Shown one piece after another: positions 34,573 through 42,513 of a stretch of DNA of 64,000 nucleotides (within the stretch, counting starts at the first letter, position 1; each line of letters opens with the position of its first letter). Source of the DNA: Amycolatopsis sp. cg9 (GTDB lineage Bacteria; Actinomycetota; Actinomycetes; Mycobacteriales; Pseudonocardiaceae); assembly GCF_041346945.1 (NCBI RefSeq), contig NZ_CP166850.1, positions 5,502,501 through 5,566,500 on the forward strand. Direction: 5' to 3'. Below the pieces are notes generated by a model, which was not told the origin of the DNA, ran no database searches, and worked only from the letters and a program-made list of their open reading frames with translations. The translations under genes were made by a program, and so were the position numbers.

Positions 34573-36046
34573 AGAACGGGACCACGTCCGGCGCGCACGT
34601 GGTCCCCTCGGCCGGCGCCGCCAGTTCCGTCAGGTACCGCACCACCGCCGCCGAAGCGCACGCGCTGGGTGCGTCGAGCGACGTGTGGCCGTACCCCTCG
34701 ACGACGAGCACCCGGCCGTCGCCCAGTTCCGCCGCTGTCGCCTCCGCGTTGTGCAGCGGGGTGGCCGGGTCGAAGCGGTTGTTCAGGACCAGGACCGGGT
34801 TCTTCCGCGGCCGGTTCCACGGCCCGGGGTAGCGGTCGGCGTCGTGCGCCGGCCAGCCCACGCACTGGGCCATCGAAAACACCGGCCCCAGCCCGAAATA
34901 CGGCTGACGCGCGCTCTCGCGAGCGGCCAGCGAGGTGTAGTCGGCGACCGACGAAGGGTTGTCGCTGTCGACGCACTGGACGGCCAGGAACCCGGGGGAG
35001 TGCGTCGGCACGTACGGGTCCAGGACCGGCGCCGCGGGACCCGGATCCGCCGGCATCGCCGCCAGCGTCTGGGCCAGCCGCTTCCACCGGCCCGACTGGT
35101 ACAGCGCGCTGTCGACCGTCCGCATCAGCGAACCCACGCCCGGCCCGTGGGAAGCGCGGGAGAAGATCCCGGCGAACCGCTGCTTCGGGTCGCCCGCGGA
35201 GAACGCGCACTTCGGCCCGGCCGCGGCGCACGCGGCGAAGAACTGGTCCAGCTCGAGCTGCTGCGCCCCGGCGACGTCGGCGCGGACGTCCACCGGCTGC
35301 TTCTCCTGGCCGGGTTTCCCGGTGGCGTTCGCGACGAGGTCGAGGGTGCCGTCAAGGGTCATCGCGCGCACCTTGTCCGGGAACAGGTTCGCGTACGTGC
35401 CGCCCAGGTACGTGCCGTAGGAGTAGCCGTAGAAGTTCAGCGCCGGGTCGCCGACGGCCTGGCGCAGCAGCTCCAGGTCCCGCGCCACGTTCGCGGTCGA
35501 CAAATGGCTCAGCAGGGCACCGGAAGCGGCGCAGGCCCGGCCGGTGGCCGCGCTCGCGGCGAAGAACGCGTCCGGCTGCCGCAGCGGCGACCCGGCGGGC
35601 GGCAGGTGGTCGGCGCCGGGGCAGCTGACCGGGGACGACCCGCCGATCCCGCGCGGGTCGAAGCTCACCAGGTCGAACCGGGCGCGCAGCTCTTCGGGGT
35701 AGCGGGCGGCGAACCGCGTCAGCTCACCGACGCCGTCGGCGCCCGGGCCGCCGAAGTTGAAGAACAGCGAGCCGAGCCGCCGTCCGGGGTCGCTCGCCGG
35801 CAGCCGGATCACCGAGAGCGTGATCGAGGCGCCTTTCGGCTCGCGGTAGCTCAGCGGCACGGCCGCGCCCGCGCACTGGAACTGCCCGTGGCACGGCGTC
35901 CAGCGCAGCGCGGGCACGGCGGCGCCGTTCGTGCCCAGCGCCGGGGGAGCCTCGGCGGCTTTCGGTGGGGCTACGGGCGCCGGCGCGGCTTGGGGCGCGC
36001 TGCAGGCGGCGGCCAGCAGGACGGCCGCGAGGAGGACCCGCTTCAC
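34568..36046 (-). CDS. Exported alpha/beta-hydrolase lipoprotein, tripeptidyl-aminopeptidase (S33/TAP-like)
   Basis: Protein of 492 aa with a lipoprotein signal (VKRVLLAAVLLAAACSAP; lipobox LAAAC) and a Pro/Ala linker. The alpha/beta-hydrolase fold has the oxyanion segment NFGGPGADG, nucleophile GYSYGTYLG, Asp in NNRFDPATP and His in EGYGHTSL, with the TAP-like C-terminal domain. Streptomyces relatives remove tripeptides outside the cell. GTG 36046 overlaps the stop of the preceding beta-lactamase-fold gene (GTGA), so the two surface hydrolases are made together. Confidence 0.9.
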   Translation of the reverse strand: MKRVLLAAVLLAAACSAPQAAPAPVAPPKAAEAPPALGTNGAAVPALRWTPCHGQFQCAGAAVPLSYREPKGASITLSVIRLPASDPGRRLGSLFFNFGGPGADGVGELTRFAARYPEELRARFDLVSFDPRGIGGSSPVSCPGADHLPPAGSPLRQPDAFFAASAATGRACAASGALLSHLSTANVARDLELLRQAVGDPALNFYGYSYGTYLGGTYANLFPDKVRAMTLDGTLDLVANATGKPGQEKQPVDVRADVAGAQQLELDQFFAACAAAGPKCAFSAGDPKQRFAGIFSRASHGPGVGSLMRTVDSALYQSGRWKRLAQTLAAMPADPGPAAPVLDPYVPTHSPGFLAVQCVDSDNPSSVADYTSLAARESARQPYFGLGPVFSMAQCVGWPAHDADRYPGPWNRPRKNPVLVLNNRFDPATPLHNAEATAAELGDGRVLVVEGYGHTSLDAPSACASAAVVRYLTELAAPAEGTTCAPDVVPFS

Positions 36047-36858
36047 GCGCTCAATTCCGCCAGCACGGCGTCGGTGTAGCGCGGCCAGACCTCGGCGGCC
36101 CACGGGCCGAACGCGCGGTCGGTCAGCGCCACGCAGGCCGCGCCCGCGTCGGGGTCGACCCAGAGGAACGTACCCGACTGGCCGAAGTGCCCGAAGGTGC
36201 GCGGCGAGCTGTTCGCGCCGGTCCAGTGCGGGCTCTTGTGGTCGCGGATCTCGAAGCCGAGGCCCCAGTCGTTGGGCTTCTGGTGCCCGAACCCGGGCAG
36301 CACGCCGGACAGGCCGGGGAAGACGACGTTCGTGGCCCCGGCCACGGTCGCGGGGTCGAGCAGCTTGGGCGCCTGCAGTTCGGCGGCGAAGGCCGCCAGG
36401 TCGTCCACAGTGGATTCCGCGCCGGAGGCGGGCGAACCCGTCAGCGTGGTCGAAGTCATGCCGAGCGGGGCGAACAGCGCTTCGGCCTGGTACTGCGCGA
36501 AGGGGATGCCGGAGTGCTCGGCGAGCGCGTCGGCCAGCTGCTCGAACCCGGCGTTGGAGTAGAGCCGCCGCGTGCCCGGCTCGGCCATCGCCTTGTGCGC
36601 GTCGAACGCGAGCCCGGAGGTGTGGGCCAGCAGGTGCCGCACGGTCGAGCCTTCGGGCCCGGCCGGGGTGTCGAGCTCGACGACGCCCTCTTCGATCGCG
36701 ATCAGCGCGGCGTAGGCGGTCAGCGGCTTGCTGACCGAGGCCAGCCGGAACTTCCGGGCGGTGTCGCCGTGGCGGCCCGCGACGGTCCCGTCGGCGGACA
36801 CCACGGCCGTCGCGGCGTTGTCCACCGGCCACTCGTCGATCAGGCGCAGGCTCTCCAT
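36043..36858 (-). CDS. Beta-lactamase-fold serine hydrolase (class C/DD-peptidase-like)
   Basis: Protein of 271 aa. The S-x-x-K motif is SVSK, the Y-x-N motif YSN, and HTSG and HFGQSG complete the family pattern. There is no signal peptide, which points to a cytosolic esterase- or peptidase-type member rather than a secreted beta-lactamase. It is short for the family (often 350-400 aa). It is coupled to the TAP-like lipoprotein and lies downstream of the ptsH terminator. Confidence 0.85.
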   Translation of the reverse strand: MESLRLIDEWPVDNAATAVVSADGTVAGRHGDTARKFRLASVSKPLTAYAALIAIEEGVVELDTPAGPEGSTVRHLLAHTSGLAFDAHKAMAEPGTRRLYSNAGFEQLADALAEHSGIPFAQYQAEALFAPLGMTSTTLTGSPASGAESTVDDLAAFAAELQAPKLLDPATVAGATNVVFPGLSGVLPGFGHQKPNDWGLGFEIRDHKSPHWTGANSSPRTFGHFGQSGTFLWVDPDAGAACVALTDRAFGPWAAEVWPRYTDAVLAELSA

Positions 36859-36875
36859 GCCCCCACCCTACGAAA

Positions 36876-36920
36876 CGAAGGCCCCCGCACCGGTGTCGGG
36901 GACCGGTGCGGGGGCCTTCG
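36876..36920 (-). terminator. Strong terminator of the gntR-EIIC-ptsH operon
   Basis: A perfect 19-bp stem (36876-36894 with 36902-36920, core GGCCCCCGCACCGG) encloses a 7-nt loop. On the minus strand it is followed by TTTCG. It separates ptsH from the serine hydrolase gene. Confidence 0.85.
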
Positions 36921-36934
36921 CGGGTTTCGCCGTC

Positions 36935-37201
36935 TCAGGCGTCGAGGTCGGTGGCGACGAGCTCCGCGACCGCTTCCACGGCCGCTTCGGCACCCTCGCC
37001 CTCGGCGCTGATGATGACCTCGTCGCCGTACCCGGCGGCGAGCGTCATCAGGTTGAGCACGCTGCCGGCGGCCACCGGGCTCCCGCCGGCCTTGGCGATC
37101 TGCACCGCGACGGGTTGCGCCGCGGCCGCCTTCGCCACCAGCGCGGCCGGCCTGGCGTGCAGGCCCACCTTGCTCGCCACGGCGACGCGTTTCTCCGGCA
37201 T
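36935..37201 (-). CDS. ptsH: Phosphocarrier protein HPr
   Basis: Complete 88-aa HPr that passes phosphate from enzyme I to EIIA. The active-site His15 is in VGLHARPAA. The regulatory-serine position is Ser47 in AAGSVLNLMTLA, where Gram-positive HPr has Ser46. GAGAGGAC precedes the ATG. It is the last gene of gntR-EIIC-ptsH, 41 bp after EIIC. Enzyme I (ptsI) is not in the window. Confidence 0.95.
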   Translation of the reverse strand: MPEKRVAVASKVGLHARPAALVAKAAAAQPVAVQIAKAGGSPVAAGSVLNLMTLAAGYGDEVIISAEGEGAEAAVEAVAELVATDLDA

Positions 37202-37242
37202 GTTCGTCCTCTCGCTAACGGGGTTCTACGTCGGTACGGATG

Positions 37243-38478
37243 TTACGCGGCGGCGGTCCGGTCGAGGTCGGCCTCGATCGAGTCGTCCTCGCGGCCGGGG
37301 GTGCGCAGGTTGAACTTGACGATCGCGAACCGGAACACGAAGTAGTAGATCACCGCGTAGACGAGGCCGATCGGGATGAGCAGCCACGGCTTCTGCGCCG
37401 CCGGGGCGCCGAAGTTGAGCAGGTAGTCGATCGCGCCGGCCGAGAAGTTGAAGCTCTGGTGGATGCCCAGCGCGTTGCAGATCGCCAGCGAGGTGCCGGT
37501 CATGATCGCGTGGAACAGGTACAGCGGCCACGCGACGAACATGAACGAGAACTCGATCGGCTCGGTGACACCGGTGAGGAACGAGGTCAGCGCGCCGGCG
37601 ATCATCACACCGCCGACGACCTTCTTCTGCGCCGGGCGGGCCGTCTGCCAGATCGCCAGCGCCGCGGCGGGCAGCGCGAACATGAAGATCGGGAAGAAGC
37701 CCGTGGTGAACGCACCGGCCGACATCTTGCCCGCGACGAAGTTGTTGATGTCGCCGCCGTCGAAGATGAACCAGACCGGGACGTTCAGCAGCTGGTGCAG
37801 ACCGACCGGGATGAGCAGCCGGTTCAGCGCGCCGTAGATGCCGCCACCGACGACCGGGGCGGCGGTGACCGCGTCACCGGCGGCCTCGATGCCGCTGTTG
37901 ACCCAGTGGAAGACCAGGCCGAAGAGCACGCCGAGGATCACCATGACGCCCGCGGTGATGATCGGGACGAACCGGCGGCCGCCGAAGAACGCCAGGTAGG
38001 CGGGCAGCTTGATGCGGTGGTACTTCTGCCACAGCAGCGCCGCCACGACGCCGACCACGACACCCGCGAGCACCGAGTACGGCCACTTGATCGGCTGGAG
38101 CTCGGTGACCCCGGCCGTGTACTTCGGCAGGTCCGCCAGCGGGGCGAACACCTGGACGACGGAGCTGAAGACGAAGAAGCCGACGACCGCCGCGACGGCC
38201 GTGGAGCCGTCGCCCTTCTTGGCGAAGCCGACCGCGATGCCGACCGCGAACAGCAGCGGCAGCCAGTTGAACAGCGTGCCGCCCGCGGCGCCCAGCACCG
38301 AAGCGACCTTGTTCCAGCCGAGGCCGTCCTTGCCGAGCATGTCGTCCTGCCCGAACCGGAGCAGGATGCCCGCCGCCGGGAGCACGGCGATGGGGAGCAT
38401 GAGGCTACGGCCGAAGCGCTGAAGACCGGCGAGACCGCTGCCGCTCTTCTTCGCCCCCTCCGCGGTGGTGGAGCTCAT
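37243..38478 (-). CDS. PTS EIIC transporter subunit, probably GlcNAc-specific
   Basis: Membrane permease of 411 aa of the glucose/GlcNAc family with about ten helices. The signature GVTEPIEFSFMFVAW and DGGDINNFVAGK are present. It is a stand-alone EIIC, with EIIB and EIIA encoded by the divergent pair at 39508-40199. GlcNAc specificity is inferred from the DasR-like regulator, the dre-like site and similarity of layout to Streptomyces nagE2/nagF. GGAGGAT precedes the ATG, which overlaps the gntR stop in ATGA. Confidence 0.9.
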   Translation of the reverse strand: MSSTTAEGAKKSGSGLAGLQRFGRSLMLPIAVLPAAGILLRFGQDDMLGKDGLGWNKVASVLGAAGGTLFNWLPLLFAVGIAVGFAKKGDGSTAVAAVVGFFVFSSVVQVFAPLADLPKYTAGVTELQPIKWPYSVLAGVVVGVVAALLWQKYHRIKLPAYLAFFGGRRFVPIITAGVMVILGVLFGLVFHWVNSGIEAAGDAVTAAPVVGGGIYGALNRLLIPVGLHQLLNVPVWFIFDGGDINNFVAGKMSAGAFTTGFFPIFMFALPAAALAIWQTARPAQKKVVGGVMIAGALTSFLTGVTEPIEFSFMFVAWPLYLFHAIMTGTSLAICNALGIHQSFNFSAGAIDYLLNFGAPAAQKPWLLIPIGLVYAVIYYFVFRFAIVKFNLRTPGREDDSIEADLDRTAAA

Positions 38479-39263
38479 CTGGATCCTCCATAGTGGGGTG
38501 GTTGACCGGGTTCCGGGGTGTTCCGGTCCAACTGCATGGTCACCTGGTAGTGATCTCCCCGGTACCAGGAAGTGATGTCTTCGATCGGGTCGCCGTTCGC
38601 GCTGGAGACCCTGCGGAACACGAGCAGCGGGCTGCCGGCGCGCATGCCGAGCAGCCGGGCCGTCTCGCGGTCCGCCCCTTCCGCCCAGACCGTCTGCCAC
38701 GCCTGGTCGGGACGCACGTCGTACGTCTCGGCCAGCTGCGCGTAGAGCGACTGGGTCAGGTCGAGCTCGAGCAGGCCGGGAGCCCGGCCCGCGTGGTACC
38801 AGCCGCGCTCGACGGCCAGGGGCACGCCGTCGGCGTGGCGCAGCCGCACCAGGTGGTGCGCGGGAGTGCCCTCGGCCAGGCCGAGGGCGTGCGCGGAGGC
38901 GGTGGGCGGAACCTCGGTGGCGGCCGACACCACCTCGGTCGTCGGGGTCAGCCCCCGCCGCCGCATGTCGTCGGTGAACGACATGAGGTAGAGCTGCAGT
39001 TCCATCCGCCGGGCCGCGGTGAAGGTGCCCTTGCCGCGGACCCGGGCGAGCAGACCCTCTTCGACCAGCTTGCCGATCGCCGATCTGACCGTGAGCCGCG
39101 ACACGCCGTAGCGCTGGGCCAGCTCGCGTTCCGACGGGATCGGCGCACCCGGCGGGAGCTCCCGCTCCACCGTGCGGCGGAGGATTTCCCGCAGCTGGGC
39201 GTGCTTGGGCGTGGGCCCGTTGACGACCCGGTCGGGTGGCGGGACGTGCGCGGCCGCGCTCAT
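38475..39263 (-). CDS. GntR/HutC-family repressor, DasR-like
   Basis: Regulator of 262 aa. Winged helix at residues ~18-90 with PSERELAQRYGVSRLTVRSA, followed by a UTRA ligand domain (MELQLYLMSFTDDMRRRGLT). DasR senses amino-sugar phosphates and represses chitin/GlcNAc genes and often antibiotic clusters. A DasR-type dre site lies in the divergent control region. GAGGAGGGTGA precedes the ATG. Its stop overlaps the EIIC start, so repressor and permease are co-expressed and the repressor autoregulates (inference). Confidence 0.88.
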   Translation of the reverse strand: MSAAAHVPPPDRVVNGPTPKHAQLREILRRTVERELPPGAPIPSERELAQRYGVSRLTVRSAIGKLVEEGLLARVRGKGTFTAARRMELQLYLMSFTDDMRRRGLTPTTEVVSAATEVPPTASAHALGLAEGTPAHHLVRLRHADGVPLAVERGWYHAGRAPGLLELDLTQSLYAQLAETYDVRPDQAWQTVWAEGADRETARLLGMRAGSPLLVFRRVSSANGDPIEDITSWYRGDHYQVTMQLDRNTPEPGQPPHYGGSR

Positions 39264-39334
39264 CGGCGTCACCCTCCTCGTTCTCGTGTCACCGGGGGAC
39301 CGGTGCTCGCGTCCGGCCCGGAACATTGGTACGT

Positions 39335-39350
39335 TCCGGTCTAGACCAAT
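39335..39350. promoter_or_regulatory. dre-like operator (DasR site)
   Basis: TCCGGTCTAGACCAAT contains the full core GGTCTAGACC of the DasR consensus ACTGGTCTAGACCACT (12 of 16 bases). It lies between the gntR start (39263) and the EIIB start (39508) and can serve both transcripts. Confidence 0.75.
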
Positions 39351-39507
39351 GATCTGATGGGGCAGGATGCTCCGCCGCGCGGACGGGTGTCAACCCACCG
39401 TTATCCGTTCGTGGCCCGCGGCGGGGTGCATGCCGACGAACGGCGTAGTACAGGTGGACACGCGGTTCGCGTCAGGTTGGGAACAAACAGTGATCAAGGA
39501 GACCGCG

Positions 39508-39747
39508 ATGGCGGATGACAGGCCCGAAAAGATCCTCGCGGCACTCGGCGGCGCGGGCAATCTCACCGAGGTCGAGGGGTGCATCACGCGGCTGCGTTGC
39601 GAGGTCGAGGACATGAGCCTCGTCGACGAAGCGGCGCTGAAGAAGGCCGGCGCGATGGGCGTCGTCAAGATGGGGTCCTCGGCCCTGCAGGTGATCGTCG
39701 GGCCGGAGGCGGACACGATCGCCAGCGACATCGAGGACCTGCTGTGA
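39508..39747 (+). CDS. PTS EIIB subunit, GlcNAc/glucose type
   Basis: Stand-alone EIIB domain of 79 aa (MADDRPEKILAALGGAGNLT). The phosphorylated Cys25 is in the GCITRLR motif of the glucose-family EIIB. It carries phosphate from EIIA to the sugar on EIIC. AAGGAGACC lies just before the ATG; the frame upstream is non-coding control DNA with the dre-like site. Confidence 0.93.
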   Translation: MADDRPEKILAALGGAGNLTEVEGCITRLRCEVEDMSLVDEAALKKAGAMGVVKMGSSALQVIVGPEADTIASDIEDLL

Positions 39748-40199
39748 GCCTCGAGGTCCTCAGCCCGGTCGCCGGGCGCGTGGTGCCGATCACCGAGGTC
39801 CCCGACCCGGTGTTCGCGCAGGCCATGGTGGGCCCCGGCATCGCGGTGCAGCCCTCGGGCGGGCGTTCGGACGCGGTCGCGCCGGTCGACGGCACGGTCG
39901 CCACGTTGCACCCGCACGCCTACGTCATCGCCACCGAGGACGGCAAGGCCGTGCTGGTCCACCTCGGCATCGACACGGTCAAGGAGAAGGGCGAGGGCTT
40001 CACGCTGCACGTCGTCAAGGGCGAGCAGGTGCGGGCCGGCCAGCCGGTCGTCAGCTGGGACCCGGAGGCGGTGACCGCCGCGGGCTACTCGGCGATCGTC
40101 CCGGTCGTCGCACTGGACGCGTCGGCGGACGTGCTGTCCGCTTTGGACGCCGAGCGCGACGTCGAGGCGGGCGGGAAGCTGTTCGCCTGGGACGCTTGA
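39744..40199 (+). CDS. crr: PTS EIIA subunit, glucose type
   Basis: Cytosolic phosphotransfer protein of 151 aa. His73 in AVLVHLGIDTV is the phosphorylation site (E. coli His90) and His58 in LHPHAYVI matches His75. The GTG overlaps the EIIB stop (GTGA). It completes the EIIA-EIIB-EIIC-HPr set at this locus. Confidence 0.95.
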   Translation: MSLEVLSPVAGRVVPITEVPDPVFAQAMVGPGIAVQPSGGRSDAVAPVDGTVATLHPHAYVIATEDGKAVLVHLGIDTVKEKGEGFTLHVVKGEQVRAGQPVVSWDPEAVTAAGYSAIVPVVALDASADVLSALDAERDVEAGGKLFAWDA

Positions 40200-40218
40200 G
40201 TTCTTTTTGTCACGCGTT

Positions 40219-40250
40219 GGGCCCTTGCGGACGACCGTCCACAAGGGCCC
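40219..40250. terminator. Bidirectional hairpin terminator
   Basis: GGGCCCTTG (40219-40227) pairs with CAAGGGCCC (40242-40250), and inside it GGAC with GTCC across a C/A mismatch. It lies between the convergent EIIA and Rieske genes; TTCTTTTTG at 40201-40209 provides a T run on the EIIA side. Confidence 0.8.
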
Positions 40251-40269
40251 TTCGCGTGCGCCCGGCTCG

Positions 40270-40707
40270 TCAGCCGGTCACGACCTTCCCGTTCTCCACC
40301 TTCACCGGCACGCTGGGCAGCGGCTTGTTCGCCGGGCCCTGCTTGACCTCGCCGGTCAGCGCGTTGAAGACCGAGCCGTGGCAGGGGCAGACCAGATCGG
40401 CGCCCTTGGGGGTGACGGTGCAGCCCTGGTGCGTGCAGATCGCGCTGAACGCGGCGCAGGCCGACTCGGACGGCCGGGCCACGATCACGTCGGAGCCGTC
40501 CGGGGCCTTGGCGGCCTTCGCCTCCCCGACCGGGACGTCGGCGAGCGCGACCAGTGGCGTCCCGGCGGCGATCGGGGCCTGCGCGGTGCCGGACTTGGCG
40601 TCGTCGGAGGAGCCGCAGGCGGTGAGCGCGACGGCGCCGACGGCGGCACCGGCGACGGCGGCACCCGTGGTGAGGACGGTGCGGCGGGAGTGCAGTTCGG
40701 CAGTCAT
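40270..40707 (-). CDS. Tat-exported Rieske [2Fe-2S] lipoprotein
   Basis: Protein of 145 aa. The N-terminus has a twin-arginine signal ([18 protein letters not shown]) ending in the lipobox LTAC, so it is probably exported folded and lipid-anchored. The Rieske ligands CTHQGC and CPCHGS are intact. It would act as an electron carrier at the outer membrane face, partner unknown. The ATG at 40707 is chosen over the GTG-like starts upstream because it begins the Tat motif. A SigL-type promoter (TGAACC-N16-CGTTGA) lies just upstream and is shared back-to-back with the sigma operon. Confidence 0.9.
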   Translation of the reverse strand: MTAELHSRRTVLTTGAAVAGAAVGAVALTACGSSDDAKSGTAQAPIAAGTPLVALADVPVGEAKAAKAPDGSDVIVARPSESACAAFSAICTHQGCTVTPKGADLVCPCHGSVFNALTGEVKQGPANKPLPSVPVKVENGKVVTG

Positions 40708-40714
40708 GCCCTTA

Positions 40715-40778
40715 TCAACGAGATCGACACCGCTTCGGTTCAATCCGCGGTGAACCGGATCGGCCCCTGTTCCGTGTA
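40715..40778. promoter_or_regulatory. Divergent ECF (SigL-type) promoters with fused -35 palindrome
   Basis: On the plus strand TGAACC (40751-40756), a 16-bp spacer and CGTGTA (40773-40778) match the mycobacterial SigL consensus TGAACC-N16-CGTGT. On the minus strand TGAACC (40742-40737), 16 bp and CGTTGA (40720-40715) form a similar, weaker promoter for the Rieske gene. The two -35 boxes make the inverted repeat GGTTCA-N8-TGAACC. Confidence 0.72.
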
Positions 40779-40812
40779 TCTACCCGAGTGGGTGTGGAGT
40801 GGAGGAACGATC

Positions 40813-41181
40813 ATGGTGGGTTGGGTTCTGCGCATCGTCGTGGCGGCCGCGTTGCTGGGCTCGGCGGGCGTGCACTACTTCCTGTGGACCGAGGACTACC
40901 CGGGCATCGTCGGCCCGCTGTTCCTGCTGGACGCGATCGGCGGCCTGGTCATCGCGATCGCGGTGCTGGCCTGGCGGCACTGGCTGCCGGCCCTGGGCGC
41001 GATCGGGTTCGGCGTGCTGACGCTCGGGGCGTACGTGCTCGCCGCGACGGTCGGGTTCGCCGGCAACCACGACCAGTTCAACAGCCAGCCGGAGTACTGG
41101 GGCGTCATCACCGAGGCGGTCTGCATCCTCGGCGGCCTGGCCCTGCTGTTCGTGAAGGACCGGCGCCGGGTCACGGCCTAG
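40813..41181 (+). CDS. Four-helix membrane protein, first gene of the SigL operon
   Basis: Protein of 122 aa with four predicted membrane helices (LRIVVAAALLGSAGVHYFLW, LFLLDAIGGLVIAIAVLAW, LPALGAIGFGVLTLGAYVLA, AVCILGGLALLFV). It resembles small DoxX- or DUF4383-like actinobacterial membrane proteins, but I cannot name it firmly. GTGGAGGAACG precedes the ATG. It ends 3 bp before the sigma factor gene and shares the ECF promoter, so it is probably regulated by that sigma factor and may take part in sensing. Confidence 0.75.
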   Translation: MVGWVLRIVVAAALLGSAGVHYFLWTEDYPGIVGPLFLLDAIGGLVIAIAVLAWRHWLPALGAIGFGVLTLGAYVLAATVGFAGNHDQFNSQPEYWGVITEAVCILGGLALLFVKDRRRVTA

Positions 41182-41184
41182 TCC

Positions 41185-41697
41185 GTGGGAGAAGTCGCCG
41201 AAGAAGCGCTGATGCGCGCGCTGCACGAGGAACACGCGGCCGCGCTGTGGTCCTACGCGCTCCACCTGACCTCCGGCGACCGGATCCGCGCCGAGGACGT
41301 CGTCCAGGAGACGCTGCTGCGCGCCTGGCGCTCGACGGCGGTGCTGGACCAGTCGCAGGGCTCGGCCCGCGCGTGGCTGTTCACGGTGGCGCGGCGGATC
41401 GCGATCGACGGCTGGCGCTCGGCGTCGGCCCGGTCGGAGGTGGTGACGGATGAGCCGCCGGAGCTCGCCGTCGCCGACGGGACGGACCGCGCGGTCCAGG
41501 GCTGGCTCGTGGCGGAGGCGCTCGCGGAGCTGTCCGAACGGCACCGCGAGGTCCTGCTGCTGTGTTACTTCCAGGGCTATTCCGTAGCGGACGCCGCACT
41601 GCGCCTGGGTGTGGCCGAAGGAACGGTGAAGTCGCGCACGCACTACGCGTTGCGCGCGTTGCGGCTGGTGCTCGAGGAGAGGGGGGTGACCCAGTGA
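41185..41697 (+). CDS. sigL: ECF RNA polymerase sigma factor, SigL-like
   Basis: Sigma factor of 170 aa with only regions 2 and 4. Region 2 contains RAEDVVQETLLRAWR (residues ~36-50) and region 4 LSERHREVLLLCYFQGYSVA with HTH AALRLGVAEGTVKSRTHYAL. The membrane-anchored zinc anti-sigma factor follows in GTGA overlap, the arrangement of sigL-rslA in mycobacteria. The TGAACC-N16-CGTGTA promoter upstream of the operon suggests autoregulation. Confidence 0.88.
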   Translation: MGEVAEEALMRALHEEHAAALWSYALHLTSGDRIRAEDVVQETLLRAWRSTAVLDQSQGSARAWLFTVARRIAIDGWRSASARSEVVTDEPPELAVADGTDRAVQGWLVAEALAELSERHREVLLLCYFQGYSVADAALRLGVAEGTVKSRTHYALRALRLVLEERGVTQ

Positions 41698-42335
41698 GCG
41701 AAGACCCGTTCGCGACGTTCGACGCCGCGTACGTGCTGGGAGCGCTGGCTCCCGAGGACCGCCAGCGCTTCGAGGAGCACCTGCGCACGTGCGACCGCTG
41801 CGCGGCGTCGGTCCGCGAGCTGGCGGGGCTGCCGGGGCTGCTGGCCAGGGTCGACACCCCGGCGGTCGTGCCCGATCCCGGGCCGCCCCCGCCGGACCTG
41901 CTGCCCGCGGTGCTCGCCCGGGTCCGCCGCGGCCGCCGGATCCGCCTCGCGGTGACGTCGGTGTCGGCGGCGCTGGCGGTGTCGGCGTGCGTGGCGCTGG
42001 CGGTGGTGGCGTCGTGGCCCGCGCCGGCCCCGCCCCCGTCGATCGCGATGACGGCGCTGGGCCAGTTCCCGGTCCGCGCCGACGCCCGCCTGGACGCGTT
42101 CGAGTGGGGCACGCAGGTCGACATGTCGTGCAGCTACACGGGCGGCCGCAGCGGCGGGGACTACGTGCTGGTGGCGATCTCCCGCACGGGCACGGAGACG
42201 CAGCTGGCGACGTGGAAGGCGGTCCCGGACAACACGGCCCGCATCGTGATCGGGACGGCCCTGCGGCGCTCGGACCTGGCGGCGCTCGAGGTGCGCGGGG
42301 GGAGCGGGCGGGCCCTGCTGCGGCTGACGCTGTGA
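41694..42335 (+). CDS. rslA: Zinc-binding anti-sigma factor, RslA-like
   Basis: Protein of 213 aa. The cytosolic ZAS domain has the H-x3-C-x2-C motif HLRTCDRC (H29, C33, C36), one membrane helix follows at ~84-107, and residues ~110-213 form an extracytoplasmic anti-sigma-K-like sensor domain ([20 protein letters not shown]). The cysteine pair can form a disulphide when oxidised, releasing the sigma factor, as shown for M. tuberculosis RslA. GTG 41694 overlaps the sigma stop. Confidence 0.88.
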   Translation: MSEDPFATFDAAYVLGALAPEDRQRFEEHLRTCDRCAASVRELAGLPGLLARVDTPAVVPDPGPPPPDLLPAVLARVRRGRRIRLAVTSVSAALAVSACVALAVVASWPAPAPPPSIAMTALGQFPVRADARLDAFEWGTQVDMSCSYTGGRSGGDYVLVAISRTGTETQLATWKAVPDNTARIVIGTALRRSDLAALEVRGGSGRALLRLTL

Positions 42336-42336
42336 G

Positions 42337-42371
42337 GGCTCGTCCGGGCCGCAGGGGGTCCCGGACGAGCC
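42337..42371 (+). terminator. Terminator of the sigL-rslA operon
   Basis: GGCTCGTCCGGG (42337-42348) and CCCGGACGAGCC (42360-42371) make a perfect 12-bp stem with an 11-nt loop, starting 2 bp after the rslA stop. No T run follows. Confidence 0.75.
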
Positions 42372-42400
42372 ACCCGGAGAAGGGCGGGGCGCAGATGTCG

Positions 42401-42445
42401 CGAATGACTCATTCGGGACCTCCGACGCCCCGAATGAGTCATTCG
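42401..42445. repeat. Pair of palindromic GAATGA-N-TCATTC repeats (second locus)
   Basis: CGAATGACTCATTCG (42401-42415) and CGAATGAGTCATTCG (42431-42445), 30 bp apart, are the same element as at 11797-11843. They lie between the rslA terminator and aroC; the rest of the 178-bp gap shows no gene. Confidence 0.82.
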
Positions 42446-42513
42446 GGACCCCGGGCGCGGGCCCACCGGAGGCACGTCCCGGCCCGCCCCGCGCCCGTGA
42501 CAGGATTGAGCCC

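Noticed and set aside
36043..36858. Antibiotic-resistance beta-lactamase
   Set aside because: SxxK/YxN motifs are present, but there is no signal peptide and the protein is coupled to a peptidase; an esterase or peptidase role is more likely.
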